Assembly: GCA_016219545.1 (NCBI GenBank)
Contig: JACRMH010000063.1
Location: 31,320 to 95,319 of the forward strand
Reading direction: 5' to 3'
DNA: 64,000 nucleotides
DNA from: Chloroflexota bacterium
Lineage (GTDB): Bacteria; Chloroflexota; Anaerolineae; Anaerolineales; Villigracilaceae
Shown here: positions 1 to 8,376 of the stretch, piece after piece
How the letters are laid out: each line of letters starts with the position of its first letter
How positions within the stretch are numbered: position 1 is the stretch's first letter
Translations under genes and position numbers: made by a program
The notes under the pieces: model-generated
Seen by the model: the letters and a program-made list of their open reading frames with translations, nothing else
Told to the model about the DNA's origin: nothing
Databases searched by the model: none

Positions 1-1
1 G

Positions 2-265
2 TCACCTTTGCAGGGTCAGCGCTCAGGTAGCGGTTCTCTCCCCGGCGCAGATTTCGCCGCATCAGTGGTCGGCGGCGTGCAGACCTTCTCACAAAAAGTC
101 ATTGGCAACGTCAGCACCTTTACTGAAAAGATCACCGGTGTCACCAATCCTCCCCCCAAGCCAACCTCCAGCGGACGAAGCGGCGGCGGTCGCAGCAGCG
201 GCGGTTGTGCCTGTGCCTGCGCGTGTGCCGGTTGTGCCTGTGCCTGTGCCGGCGGCGGTAGATAG
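2..265 (+). CDS. C-terminal part of a protein with a Cys-Ala repeat tail
   Basis: The open frame enters from before the window, so only the last 87 or so codons are visible; an internal TTG at 8 is unlikely to be the true start. The visible part is Gly/Ser-rich, then has a Thr/Val-rich segment, a Pro-rich linker, an SGRSGGGRSSGG stretch and a tail in which Cys alternates with Ala (CACACACAGCACACAGGGR) before the TAG. Seven Cys lie in 14 residues. The gene stops 90 bases before a radical SAM/SPASM gene on the same strand. Cys-rich tails next to SPASM enzymes are typical of ribosomally made peptides that are modified after translation, so this is a candidate substrate; that role is inferred from position only. 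The N-terminal domain and hence the family are unknown. Confidence 0.6.
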   Translation, partial: SPLQGQRSGSGSLPGADFAASVVGGVQTFSQKVIGNVSTFTEKITGVTNPPPKPTSSGRSGGGRSSGGCACACACAGCACACAGGGR

Positions 266-355
266 TGAGAAGTGATCAGTTATTAGTGATCAGTGGTGCA
301 AGTGTGCCCCACAGTTTTTTTGTAGGCATGTCGAGACCACGTTTATAGGTGAACC

Positions 356-1702
356 ATGAGCATCTTTACTGGAATATTCTATCGAAAATCCAAGATCGAA
401 AATCCGAAACCCGGATTATTTCATTATGTTCGCGAAGATGAACATGAAAAATCCCGCATCCATTTGCGGATCGATCCCGACGGGACCGGCACGTTGATCG
501 TCAACGCGAACCGGGTTATGCATCTGAATCCCACCGCCGCATTGATGGCTTATCTAATCCTCGAAGAGAAGCAGGCAGGGGAGATCATCACATCCATTAC
601 AAAACAATACCGCGTCAATACAACCCAGGCAAACCATGATCTGTCTGACTTCCGCTTTCAACTTTCTGAACTTCTTCGTCCCGACGGCGCTTGTCCCATT
701 CACGAACTTGACCTTGATTCGGTCATGCCGTTCAGCGCGCGTCCCTCCGCGCCCTATCGCATGGACTTGGCCGTTACGTATCGCTGTAACAACGACTGCG
801 CGCATTGCTATAATGCCCGCGAGCGGAACTTCCCCGAACTGACAACGGATCAATGGTTCAAGATCATGGATCAGCTTTGGTCGCTTGGCGTACCGCATAT
901 TATCTTCACCGGCGGCGAAGCCACTTTGCGCAACGATCTGCCAGAGTTGATCAAACACGCAGAAAACAACGGCCAGATCACAGGTCTGAATACGAACGCG
1001 CGCCGTTTGTCCGATGAGAGATATGTGCAAACACTCATTGACGCAGGTCTTGACCATGTTCAAGTCACCGTCGAATCTTGCGATGAAAACATCCACGATG
1101 AAATGATGCGCTCCAAAGGCGCGTTCAAGCAGACGGTTCAAGGTTTGGTGAATGCGCTGAATAGCAAATTGTATGTGATGACGAACACGACGATGTTGAG
1201 ATCGAATGTTCACAAGATTCCCGAAACGCTGGATTTTCTTGCGGACATCGGTGTGCCGACCATTGGATTGAACGCGCTCATTTATTCCGGTCACGGCCTG
1301 ACCGTTGGGACGGGTCTGCGCGAAAGTGAATTACAGCCCATCCTCGATATGGCTGTTCAAAAAACAGCAGCACGTGGGCAAAAACTCATCTGGTACACGC
1401 CGACTCAATACTGTCAATTTGACCCGACCGCCAGCAACCTCGGCGTAAAGGGATGCACTGCCGCGCTGTACAGCATGTGCATCGAATCAAATGGCGATGT
1501 GCTCCCGTGTCAATCCTATTATCAGCCGGTGGGCAACATGCTCACTGACTCATGGGATTCAATTTGGAATCACAACTTGTCTACAAAATTGCGTGACCGT
1601 CAGGGCTTGCCGTCCAAATGCGAAGGCTGTCCCGTTGTGTCCGAGTGCGGCGGTGGATGTCCCTTGCAGTTTCAGGTTGAAGGTTTGCAGAAACCTTTGT
1701 AA
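356..1702 (+). CDS. Radical SAM/SPASM enzyme with PqqD-like N-terminal domain
   Basis: 448 residues. Residues about 30-108 resemble the PqqD/RiPP-recognition fold (VMHLNPTAA, then a helical part with YRVNTTQA). Residues about 135-340 form a radical SAM domain with the CxxxCxxC motif CNNDCAHC (C144, C148, C151) and a SAM-binding FTGGEATL. The C-terminus is a SPASM domain with cysteines including C367, the LPC at the DVLPC motif, and C422, C425, C431 and C435 (CEGCPVVSECGGGC), which would bind auxiliary Fe-S clusters. Enzymes of this layout modify Cys- or Gly-rich peptides, coenzyme precursors or proteins. The gene follows a gene encoding a Cys-Ala-tailed protein and lies upstream of a cysteine-less paralogue at 4249. 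The exact substrate and reaction are not known. The ATG is preceded by AGGTGA. Confidence 0.88.
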   Translation: MSIFTGIFYRKSKIENPKPGLFHYVREDEHEKSRIHLRIDPDGTGTLIVNANRVMHLNPTAALMAYLILEEKQAGEIITSITKQYRVNTTQANHDLSDFRFQLSELLRPDGACPIHELDLDSVMPFSARPSAPYRMDLAVTYRCNNDCAHCYNARERNFPELTTDQWFKIMDQLWSLGVPHIIFTGGEATLRNDLPELIKHAENNGQITGLNTNARRLSDERYVQTLIDAGLDHVQVTVESCDENIHDEMMRSKGAFKQTVQGLVNALNSKLYVMTNTTMLRSNVHKIPETLDFLADIGVPTIGLNALIYSGHGLTVGTGLRESELQPILDMAVQKTAARGQKLIWYTPTQYCQFDPTASNLGVKGCTAALYSMCIESNGDVLPCQSYYQPVGNMLTDSWDSIWNHNLSTKLRDRQGLPSKCEGCPVVSECGGGCPLQFQVEGLQKPL

Positions 1703-1703
1703 A

Positions 1704-1774
1704 CCACAAAGGAGACGAAGTGTCACAAAGGAAAAAATAAAATATCCTTTGTGTCCCTTCGTGACACTTCGTGG
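1704..1774. repeat. Intergenic inverted repeat, CCACAAAGG family
   Basis: Two roughly 28-base arms starting CCACAAAGG and ending CCTTCGTGACACTTCGTGG flank an A/T-rich loop. The repeat starts just after the stop codon of the radical SAM gene. Similar elements lie at 30752-30816 and, more diverged, near 5391, 39697 and 47218. It may act as a terminator or RNA stabiliser; I infer this only from position. Confidence 0.6.
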
Positions 1775-1798
1775 TGAATGATTTTCAACGGAGCGAAC

Positions 1799-2140
1799 AT
1801 GAAAGAACATGAATGGATCAAGGAATTCCCCGCCGCGGTCACAGTTTGTGATGAGGAAGGAATCATCCTTGAAATGAACGATAAGGCCGCCAAGACCTTT
1901 GAAAAAGACGGCGGATATAAACTTGTCGGCTCGAACATGCTTGATTGTCACCCCGACCCGGCGCGTGAAAAAACGGAAAGGCTGCTAGCTGCGCGGGTCA
2001 AAAATGTATACACCATTGAAAAGAACGGTGTGAAGAAAGTCATCTATCAAAGTCCGTGGTTTATGAATGGTCAATACGCTGGGTTTGTGGAACTCTCCCT
2101 GGAAATCCCATTTGAAATGCCGCACTTTATCCGGTCATAG
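1799..2140 (+). CDS. Small PAS-like domain protein
   Basis: 113 residues from the ATG at 1799, which has GGAG about seven bases upstream; an in-frame ATG at 1778 lacks such a site. The sequence FPAAVTVCDEEGIILEMNDKAAKTF is the usual opening of a PAS fold (shown here in part: VTVCDEEGIILEMNDKA), followed by a GSNMLDCHP helix-loop and a C-terminal strand pair (GQYAGFVELSLEI). It is a single domain with no kinase or cyclase output, so it may be a ligand-binding or partner protein. It lies between the radical SAM gene and an M28 peptidase gene, two bases before the latter, so it is probably in one transcript with it. No ligand can be named. Confidence 0.7.
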   Translation: MKEHEWIKEFPAAVTVCDEEGIILEMNDKAAKTFEKDGGYKLVGSNMLDCHPDPAREKTERLLAARVKNVYTIEKNGVKKVIYQSPWFMNGQYAGFVELSLEIPFEMPHFIRS

Positions 2141-2142
2141 AA

Positions 2143-3186
2143 ATGAAAAGCCTGAAATTGTCCTCCACGCTTCTGATCTTAGCCTCCCTTGCATGTGGAC
2201 AATTTCTCCCCGCCACAACCATTCCTTCTGTGGCTGTTCCTTCCATAACTGCACAGTCCGCTGCAACAGAAGTTGATGCAACCCTTGAAGCTGCTCAACC
2301 CGCTGAGATCGTTTATGGCGCAACCGCACGCGGACATATTGCCGCGATCACTGAACAGATCGGCGCTCGTTGGACAGGCACGGAGCAGGAAGCACAAACC
2401 GCGCAATACATTCAGGATACGTTCGCACAAATTGGCTATGAGCCTGTTATCCAACCATTTAGCAGGTCCGGCTGGGTGGACGACGAAACTGAATCCATCT
2501 TCAAGTCTGCAAATGTGATCGCCGTCAAAGGTGGCGAATCTGATCAAGTGATAGTCATTGGGGCGCATTATGACTCGTCTGATGAAGGGCTTGGCGCGGA
2601 CGATAATGCCTCGGGAGTGGGCATCCTGCTTGAACTTGCAGAACAATTGAAGGATATTTCCACGCCTTATACCATTCACTTCATCGCGTTCGGTGGGGAA
2701 GAGGCGGGATTGCTGGGCTCGCAGGAATATGTTGATACTTTGAGCGCAGATGAGATCAGCAACACAGTCGGCATGATCAATTTGGATTCCTTGATAGCAG
2801 GCGATATCACTTATGTTTATTGCAGCGAAAGCAAATCCGCTTTACGCGATTGGGTATTGAGTTGGGCTAAACTCAACGAGATTGCATTGCAGACCATCCC
2901 GAATGTGGAGTTGTCTGAAGACGGTTACGGGATAAGCGATTACGATGCATTTGACAAAGCCGGCATTCCCTTCGCATATTTCGAATCCACCAACTGGACT
3001 CTTGGCAACAAAGACGGCTATACTCAAGTTGGCCCTCAATATGGCGATGGGGGTGCGGTCTTTCACACTGAATATGATACGCTTGCATATCTTGATGAGA
3101 CCTTCCCAAACCGGGTGGATGAACACCTGAACGATGTCATCGCCATCCTATATAATCTGTTAACACAATACAACGCCAACAATTAA
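2143..3186 (+). CDS. M28-family zinc aminopeptidase, probable lipoprotein
   Basis: 347 residues. The N-terminus MKSLKLSSTLLILASLAC is a signal sequence ending in a possible lipobox cysteine at residue 18, so the enzyme is probably exported and membrane-anchored. The M28 zinc site is visible: GAHYDSSDEG...ADDNASG (His and bridging Asp), FGGEEAGLLGS (catalytic Glu and metal Glu), MINLDSL (Asp) and a C-terminal FHTEYDT His. The family removes N-terminal amino acids from peptides. The gene starts two bases after the PAS-like gene and belongs to the radical SAM neighbourhood, where it could trim a modified peptide; that link is only contextual. Confidence 0.88.
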   Translation: MKSLKLSSTLLILASLACGQFLPATTIPSVAVPSITAQSAATEVDATLEAAQPAEIVYGATARGHIAAITEQIGARWTGTEQEAQTAQYIQDTFAQIGYEPVIQPFSRSGWVDDETESIFKSANVIAVKGGESDQVIVIGAHYDSSDEGLGADDNASGVGILLELAEQLKDISTPYTIHFIAFGGEEAGLLGSQEYVDTLSADEISNTVGMINLDSLIAGDITYVYCSESKSALRDWVLSWAKLNEIALQTIPNVELSEDGYGISDYDAFDKAGIPFAYFESTNWTLGNKDGYTQVGPQYGDGGAVFHTEYDTLAYLDETFPNRVDEHLNDVIAILYNLLTQYNANN

Positions 3187-3235
3187 CTTTCAACATTCAA
3201 CTTTCAACCCTTGATTTTCAACCTGTAACCACTTC

Positions 3236-4240
3236 ATGGAAATCTGCTACCTGATCGCCTTCCCCGATGCCGACGACGGCAAAGCTCCTTTGATCGAACC
3301 GTTCAAGGGACTTAAAGACGCGCCGTATTTTCAGCCGATTGACATAGACCTTGTCACTCTCGGCGAAGAGACTGTGCTGATTGAAGGGCACGCGGTCACG
3401 GTCACGCGCCAGCGCTATGATGGGCGCGTGCAGATGGTTGAATGTCACTTTGAATTGATAGACCCATTTGCAGTATCTGTCTTGCAGGAGCGCGCCAAAA
3501 TACAAAGCGCACTGGAAAGCAAATTCATCCCAACCCAATACCGCCAAAATGGGTTGTATGAAGAATACACGATCCTCCTTGTGCAGCAAGCCAAACCCAC
3601 ACCCGATAAATGGATCGAAAAGAATTCGCGCGAGCTGGCGAACTTCATCCGCTCACAGCGCGAGGTGTTCGATACTGAAGAACTCAATGAGATCCTTGCC
3701 GCTCGAGCGCGTTACTCCGCCGCTGAACTTACACTGGTGGATTGGGAAGGCGCTGTCATCATTGCGCCTAATGAAGACTATCAATCGGATATCGCTCTGC
3801 TGAAGATCGGCAACTATCAACTGTTGCGTTTCCGCATGTTGGACCAGTCCCTGGACACCATGCTCGATAAGATCAGCGAAACCTTCTTCGAGAATAAACG
3901 CCGTCCGCGCGCTACAAGGGGGGTCATCCGTCAGATCGCGGAACACAAGCTTGAGGTCATGTTGGACTTCGAGCGCGCCGAGCAGAATCTGCTCCTCATC
4001 GGCGATTGGTACACAGCCAAACTTTACGAAGCCATTCAAAGCGAGTTTTACCTGAAAGACTGGAAAGAAAACCTAAAGAACAAATTAAACAATCTCGAAA
4101 ACATCGTCCAGACCATCAAGGATAATTTTTCGCTTTCCCTCGAAAGTGTTTGGGGACGGATTGAAATGGCTGGCTGGATGATCATGCTGATTGGCTACAT
4201 CTATCTCTTTCTTGCCGACCTCGGATTGTTAAATAGATAG
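3236..4240 (+). CDS. Conserved hypothetical protein with C-terminal membrane anchor
   Basis: 334 residues. There is no clear motif in the first 220 residues, which are mixed alpha/beta. Residues about 235-300 look helical and charged (WKENLKNKLNNLENIVQTI), probably a coiled coil, and the last 25 residues form one hydrophobic segment (GWMIMLIGYIYLFLADLGLL). The overall pattern of a soluble domain, a coiled coil and a terminal membrane helix resembles the RMD1/DUF155 type, but I cannot prove membership. It sits eight bases before the pseudo-radical SAM gene, so they are likely cotranscribed. Function unknown. Confidence 0.65.
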   Translation: MEICYLIAFPDADDGKAPLIEPFKGLKDAPYFQPIDIDLVTLGEETVLIEGHAVTVTRQRYDGRVQMVECHFELIDPFAVSVLQERAKIQSALESKFIPTQYRQNGLYEEYTILLVQQAKPTPDKWIEKNSRELANFIRSQREVFDTEELNEILAARARYSAAELTLVDWEGAVIIAPNEDYQSDIALLKIGNYQLLRFRMLDQSLDTMLDKISETFFENKRRPRATRGVIRQIAEHKLEVMLDFERAEQNLLLIGDWYTAKLYEAIQSEFYLKDWKENLKNKLNNLENIVQTIKDNFSLSLESVWGRIEMAGWMIMLIGYIYLFLADLGLLNR

Positions 4241-4248
4241 GAGAACCT

Positions 4249-5376
4249 ATGAACTTCCTCAATCAAATTTTTACCAAGGTTGCACCATTGCCCGCTGGCA
4301 CCCATCACATGCAAGCCATGCAGGATGAAAAACCGTACCGCCTGCATCTGCGCCTGCAAAAGGATGGTTCGGGGTTGCTCATCCTCAACGCGTCCACGGT
4401 GATGCAGTTAAATCCCACCGCCGCAGAATGCGCCTTTCATTTCATCAAAGGCACAGCGCCTGAGGATGCCGCAAAACAAATTTCTGCGCGTTACCGTGTG
4501 GATAAGAAAACTGCACTGGCGGATTTCAACAGCTTCGCAGACAGGATCGAAACCCTGATCTCTACGCCCGATCTAGACCCCGCCTCTTTCCTCGACTTTG
4601 AGCGGGTCCAGCCACATTCAGCAGATGCCACACTGAGACTCGATTGCGCCCTGACCTATAAACTCCCTGTCAACACCCACGCTGAATATGCGCCCGTTAA
4701 AAGAGTCGACCGCGAACTGACCACAGCAGAGTGGCAGACCATTATGGATAAGGCCTGGCAGGCGGGTATTCCGCACATCATCTTTACCGGCGGCGAAGCG
4801 ACTCTGCGCGAAGACCTTCCGCAATTGATCGCCCACGCCGAAAAGAATGGACAGGTCTGCGGGCTGTTGACCGATGGACTGAAACTTGCCGACAAGGATT
4901 ATCTTGAACTGCTCCTGCAAACCGGGCTGGACCATGTCATGGTCATTCTGCAGCCCGATGAACCGCGTTCATGGAAAGCCATTGAGACCATTGTCCCACA
5001 AGACCTTTTCTTAACCGTTCATCTCACACTGAACAGGCAAAATGTGAAGGATGCCAGGGATATTCTACAAAAACTGGCAAACCTTGCTGTGGAAAATATC
5101 TCCCTAAGCACATCCGAAAGTGACTTGCTCGATGAACTTCTTCAATTGCAAAGCGTTGCGAGTTCTCTCCGTCTCACCATTCGTTTTGACCTGCCAGTTC
5201 CATATTCTGCATCACATCCCATGGCAATAGAGACACAAGATGACGAAGTCCCAGCTGGTGCAGGCAAAACCTGGATGTACGTCGAACCCGACGGAGATGT
5301 CCTCCCTGCGCAAGGTGAAGCGGATAAAATTTTGGGTAATTTCCTGCGGGATGATTGGGAAAAGATTTCCAAATAA
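4249..5376 (+). CDS. Radical SAM-like pseudoenzyme lacking all cluster cysteines
   Basis: 375 residues, a clear paralogue of the enzyme at 356: the PqqD-like region (residues about 28-103, VMQLNPTAAE) and the FTGGEATLREDLPQLIAHAE stretch are conserved. The ungapped equivalent of the CxxxCxxC motif, however, reads YKLPVNTHAEY, so the three Fe-S ligands are Leu139, Thr143 and Glu146. The C-terminus keeps EPDGDVLPAQ but the SPASM cysteines are gone and the protein ends about 70 residues early. It cannot make a radical by the usual mechanism. It has a good start (AGGAGA five bases upstream of ATG) and no internal stop, so it is a maintained gene and not debris. A role as a substrate-binding or scaffold partner of the active paralogue is inferred. 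Confidence 0.85.
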   Translation: MNFLNQIFTKVAPLPAGTHHMQAMQDEKPYRLHLRLQKDGSGLLILNASTVMQLNPTAAECAFHFIKGTAPEDAAKQISARYRVDKKTALADFNSFADRIETLISTPDLDPASFLDFERVQPHSADATLRLDCALTYKLPVNTHAEYAPVKRVDRELTTAEWQTIMDKAWQAGIPHIIFTGGEATLREDLPQLIAHAEKNGQVCGLLTDGLKLADKDYLELLLQTGLDHVMVILQPDEPRSWKAIETIVPQDLFLTVHLTLNRQNVKDARDILQKLANLAVENISLSTSESDLLDELLQLQSVASSLRLTIRFDLPVPYSASHPMAIETQDDEVPAGAGKTWMYVEPDGDVLPAQGEADKILGNFLRDDWEKISK

Positions 5377-5390
5377 TCCTAAAAACTCAA

Positions 5391-5448
5391 CCACAGGGAG
5401 CACGGAGATCAATGAGAAATCCATTGAAAGTCTCCGTGCCCTTTGTAA
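5391..5448. repeat. Diverged intergenic inverted repeat
   Basis: CCACAGGGAGCACGGAGA is answered by TCTCCGTGCCCTTTGT after a short spacer, forming an imperfect hairpin between the pseudo-radical SAM gene and the phosphatase remnant. It resembles the CCACAAAGG repeat family at 1704 and 30752. Confidence 0.45.
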
Positions 5449-5507
5449 GCTTATTGGTAAGAGGTTTTTCTGTTTTCACCATTTTAGACATTTCTAAAAA
5501 ATAACTT

Positions 5508-6058
5508 ATGACCAAATCTCCCATCATCGAATCCTACTGGGTCGAAGAAAACCGCTTTCTGGCTGGCGAATATCCAGGTAGTATCAACCCCGAAACCATG
5601 CGTCAACGGATTGACCTGTTTCTTGAAGCCGGAGTCAATACTTTTATTGACCTTACCCAATCTCATGAACTTCCTTCTTATGAACCAGTACTGAAAGAAC
5701 AGGCACAAATTTACGGCATCAACGCATCCTACCGGCGCTTTGCCATTCGTGACCATGGCATCCCTTCCTCAGAGTTAATGACATCCATTCTCAATACAAT
5801 TGATGACGTCATCAAAAACGGCGGCTGTGTCTATGTTCATTGCTGGGGTGGGTAGGGCGGACGGGCATGGTCGTTGGCTGTTATCTTGTTCGGCGTGGAT
5901 ACACAAACCAAGAGGCCGTTGATGAAGTGAACAGGCTTTATAAAACCCGCCCTGGTAATTTATATTATCCGCGTTCCCCTGAAAGCGTTGAGCAGGTTGA
6001 TTTCATTCTTAATTGGTGGGATGAACCCAGGAATCAAAAAACATTTTGTGAAGGATGA
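5508..6058 (+). pseudogene. Dual-specificity protein phosphatase-like gene, frameshifted in the P-loop
   Basis: Two overlapping frames (5508-5855 and 5840-6058) join to one protein of about 183 residues. The first ends at VYVHCWGG followed by TAG, the second begins at WVGRTGMVVGCYLVRRG. Together they restore the HCxxGxGRTG phosphatase signature (HCWGGVGRTG), with the general-acid Asp probably in AIRDHGIP. Restoring the frame needs one extra G in the run TGGGGTGGGTAGGG. Either the gene is newly inactivated at its catalytic loop or one G is missing in the assembly. The 3' end overlaps the next ATG by four bases (ATGA), so the genes were an operon. Confidence 0.75.
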
Positions 6059-6774
6059 ACTGGCATTCGCGTTATCTCCAGCAAGCCGCATGGACTCGTG
6101 ACCTGAGAGTTTATTTATTTGAACAGGCGGGGTTAGCTGCTGCGCATCGAGTCCTTGAAGTGGGATGCGGAACCGGCGCGATCTTGCATGACCTCAAAAC
6201 ATCCGCCTCGTGTCATGGGCTTGACCTTCAGCCTGCTTCGCTCGCCGAATGTAAGGTCAACGCCCCGACAGTTTCGCTTGTATGCGGCGATGGACATTCA
6301 CTTCCATACCCCGATAAATTTTTTGATATCACCTATTGTCATTTCCTCTTGCTTTGGGTGAATAATCCCTTGCAGGTGATGCGCGAGATGGCGCGCGTCA
6401 GCAATCAGGTACTGGCCATTGCCGAACCGGATTATAGTCAACGCGTGGATGAGCCAAATGAGCTTGTATCACTTGGCAAATGGCAGACCGAGTCCCTGAG
6501 AAGGCAGGGAGCGAATCCATCCTTTGGTTCACAGCTTGCAGAAACTTTTTATCAGGCGGGGATCAAACTGATTGAAACAGGACCCATTCAAAGTCAGGAA
6601 GTGATGCGAACTGGTGAAGACTGGGAAAGTGAATGGACGGTGATCCAATCTGACTTAAGGGGCATCGCTCCAAGCGGGGAAATCCAAAAAATGAAAAGCC
6701 TTGATGAATCAGCGCGTAGGCAAGGAAAGCGTATCTTGCATGTACCTACATACTTTGCATGGGGTAAGACTTAA
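6055..6774 (+). CDS. Class I SAM-dependent methyltransferase
   Basis: 239 residues. Motif I is VLEVGCGTGAIL (residues about 35-46), an acidic residue at the end of strand 2 lies in HGLDLQPAS, and the post-motif DITYCHFLLLWVNNP is as in the UbiE/Methyltransf_11 group. The substrate cannot be told. The start overlaps the end of the phosphatase reading frame (ATGA), which suggests translational coupling. Confidence 0.82.
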   Translation: MNWHSRYLQQAAWTRDLRVYLFEQAGLAAAHRVLEVGCGTGAILHDLKTSASCHGLDLQPASLAECKVNAPTVSLVCGDGHSLPYPDKFFDITYCHFLLLWVNNPLQVMREMARVSNQVLAIAEPDYSQRVDEPNELVSLGKWQTESLRRQGANPSFGSQLAETFYQAGIKLIETGPIQSQEVMRTGEDWESEWTVIQSDLRGIAPSGEIQKMKSLDESARRQGKRILHVPTYFAWGKT

Positions 6775-6802
6775 GAGCCAGTGAACTTCGAAAAAATAAA
6801 GG

Positions 6803-6808
6803 TATAAT
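6803..6808 (+). promoter_or_regulatory. -10 box TATAAT before signal peptidase gene
   Basis: GGTATAATTT is a consensus -10 hexamer 11 bases before the ATG at 6820; no convincing -35 is seen. If transcription starts near 6815, the GGAGGT at 6822-6827 would serve the in-frame TTG at 6832. Confidence 0.55.
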
Positions 6809-6819
6809 TTCGCGCAGGT

Positions 6820-7449
6820 ATGGAGGTATGTTTGGAAACTTTACAACAAGATGAACAGGCTGAAATTCAGGAACCTGTGGTTGAAGGGCAAGTTGGGGAA
6901 GAGGAAAAAATTAATTGGCGTCGGTTTGGGCTCGATATTCTTGAAACCCTGTTACTGGCTCTCATTTTATTTTTTGCGATCAATGGAATATCTGCGCGTG
7001 TGCGGGTCGATGGCTTCAGTATGCGCCCAACGCTGGAAGACGGTGAGTTTGTTCTGGTAAGTAAGCTGAGTTATCTCTTTGGTTCTGCTCAACGCGGCGA
7101 TATTATTGTGTTCCATTTTCCAATGAACCCGCAGGAAGAATTGATCAAACGTGTGATCGGGCTGCCAGGAGATCATGTGCGCATTTCGGCCGGAAACGTA
7201 TACGTGAACGAGCAAAAATTAACAGAGCCTTACATCGCAGCTACGCCGTCCTATTCTGGAGAATGGCTTGTTGCCGAAGGACAACTTTTTGTGCTGGGCG
7301 ATAACCGTAATAACTCGAACGATTCAAAAGATTGGGGACTTTTGCCCTCTAAAAATGTAGTTGGCAAAGCCGTGCTGATCTATTGGCCGCCGCCCTTATG
7401 GGATGTGATCCAACATCCTCAATTAATCGTGCAGACCCCGGCGAATTGA
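6820..7449 (+). CDS. lepB: Signal peptidase I
   Basis: 209 residues. One N-terminal transmembrane helix (residues about 40-58, LLLALILFFAINGI) is followed by the S26 signatures: GFSMRPTL with the nucleophile Ser, IKRVIGLPGD with the general-base Lys, and VLGDNRNNSNDSKDWG. It cleaves signal peptides of exported proteins at the outer face of the membrane. The start is uncertain: the ATG at 6820 lacks a good ribosome site, while GGAGGT at 6822-6827 is correctly placed for the in-frame TTG at 6832, which would shorten the protein by four residues. The next gene begins two bases after the stop. Confidence 0.93.
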   Translation: MEVCLETLQQDEQAEIQEPVVEGQVGEEEKINWRRFGLDILETLLLALILFFAINGISARVRVDGFSMRPTLEDGEFVLVSKLSYLFGSAQRGDIIVFHFPMNPQEELIKRVIGLPGDHVRISAGNVYVNEQKLTEPYIAATPSYSGEWLVAEGQLFVLGDNRNNSNDSKDWGLLPSKNVVGKAVLIYWPPPLWDVIQHPQLIVQTPAN

Positions 7450-7450
7450 A

Positions 7451-7750
7451 ATGAACGAACCAGAGAATCTTCCTCCACAATCCATTCCCTGCAATGAGTG
7501 TCATGCAGGTATTATGCGTCCGCGCCTGCTTACATACTTCACGTGGTTGAGTGACGAATTGATCACGGTCCCGCATTTCCCCGCCTGGATCTGCGATGTC
7601 TGCGGCAAACGTGATTATGATGAAAAGGCAATTTTGTGGCTGAATATGATTCTCGATCCAAACGCAGGCAAGCCGACGAAAAATCAGCGCCGCACTCCGC
7701 CTCGCCCCCGACCTCATACCGGTGCGCCTCGCCCCATTCATGATTCTTAA
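7451..7750 (+). CDS. YgiT-type zinc finger protein
   Basis: 99 residues with two CxxC pairs, CNEC (residue 14) and CDVC (residue 48), separated by a TYFTW...ITVPHFPAWI strand region as in YgiT/MqsA N-terminal zinc domains. The C-terminus is basic and Pro/Arg-rich. There is no helix-turn-helix domain of MqsA and no toxin gene beside it, so an antitoxin role is not supported. It lies one base after lepB and is probably cotranscribed. Confidence 0.7.
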   Translation: MNEPENLPPQSIPCNECHAGIMRPRLLTYFTWLSDELITVPHFPAWICDVCGKRDYDEKAILWLNMILDPNAGKPTKNQRRTPPRPRPHTGAPRPIHDS

Positions 7751-7769
7751 CTGACAGAGGATACCTGCC

Positions 7770-8324
7770 ATGTCCATGGACACTTCCCCCCGCACATATC
7801 GTTTTCTTGCTGCAGATATTTTAACTTCCGGTTACAGGGCTGTAGGCAAGATCATGGTCTCCAGCCACGGGGCGATGGGTATGTTGAACGACCCCACCCG
7901 TTCGTCCATGGATGTCAATGATGCGCGGCTTGCGCGTTTGCACATGCCCACGAAACTTGTGGACCATTTTGAACTTGTGCGCATGATGAAGAAGCATGTC
8001 TACGCTGTTTGTCTGGCGCGCCGTGAGGATCTTGGTCCGCAGGGGATCGTGCGCGGGGGATTTACCAGTGTGGTTGAATACCCGATCCGCATTACCACAC
8101 AGATGTTTGAGATCGAAGGCATCATGGAGTTGCCCGGACGCTTTGACTTTACATCCCTCATCACCGAAGGCTCACGTGAGTTCCTGCCCATCTTCAATGC
8201 AACGTTGACGGGCATCCTGATTCCAAACTTGCGTGTTGAAAGCGCAGGCATGTTGGTCAACCGGAATCAAATCGATCTGATGGCCTTACTTAATCAACGC
8301 GTGAAACCGGAAACTCAGAGCTAA
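7770..8324 (+). CDS. Conserved hypothetical protein
   Basis: 184 residues, soluble, no recognisable motif. It contains a central Arg-rich helix (VRMMKKHVYAVCLARREDLG) and beta-rich C-terminal half (GRFDFTSLITEGSREFLPIF). It starts at ATG 7770 with GAGGA nine bases upstream (a second ATG at 7776 is possible) and ends 53 bases before the tRNA. I do not recognise the family. Confidence 0.65.
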   Translation: MSMDTSPRTYRFLAADILTSGYRAVGKIMVSSHGAMGMLNDPTRSSMDVNDARLARLHMPTKLVDHFELVRMMKKHVYAVCLARREDLGPQGIVRGGFTSVVEYPIRITTQMFEIEGIMELPGRFDFTSLITEGSREFLPIFNATLTGILIPNLRVESAGMLVNRNQIDLMALLNQRVKPETQS

Positions 8325-8376
8325 ATTTGCTTGACGCTCATGGAGGGGGATGATAGAATTCGCCCGCTCAAAAAAA

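Noticed and set aside
554..1294. Minus-strand ORF of 246 codons over the radical SAM gene
   Set aside because: Shadow of the coding sequence on the other strand; no start signals.
7451..7750. MqsA-type antitoxin
   Set aside because: Only the zinc finger part is present, without a helix-turn-helix domain or a neighbouring toxin gene.
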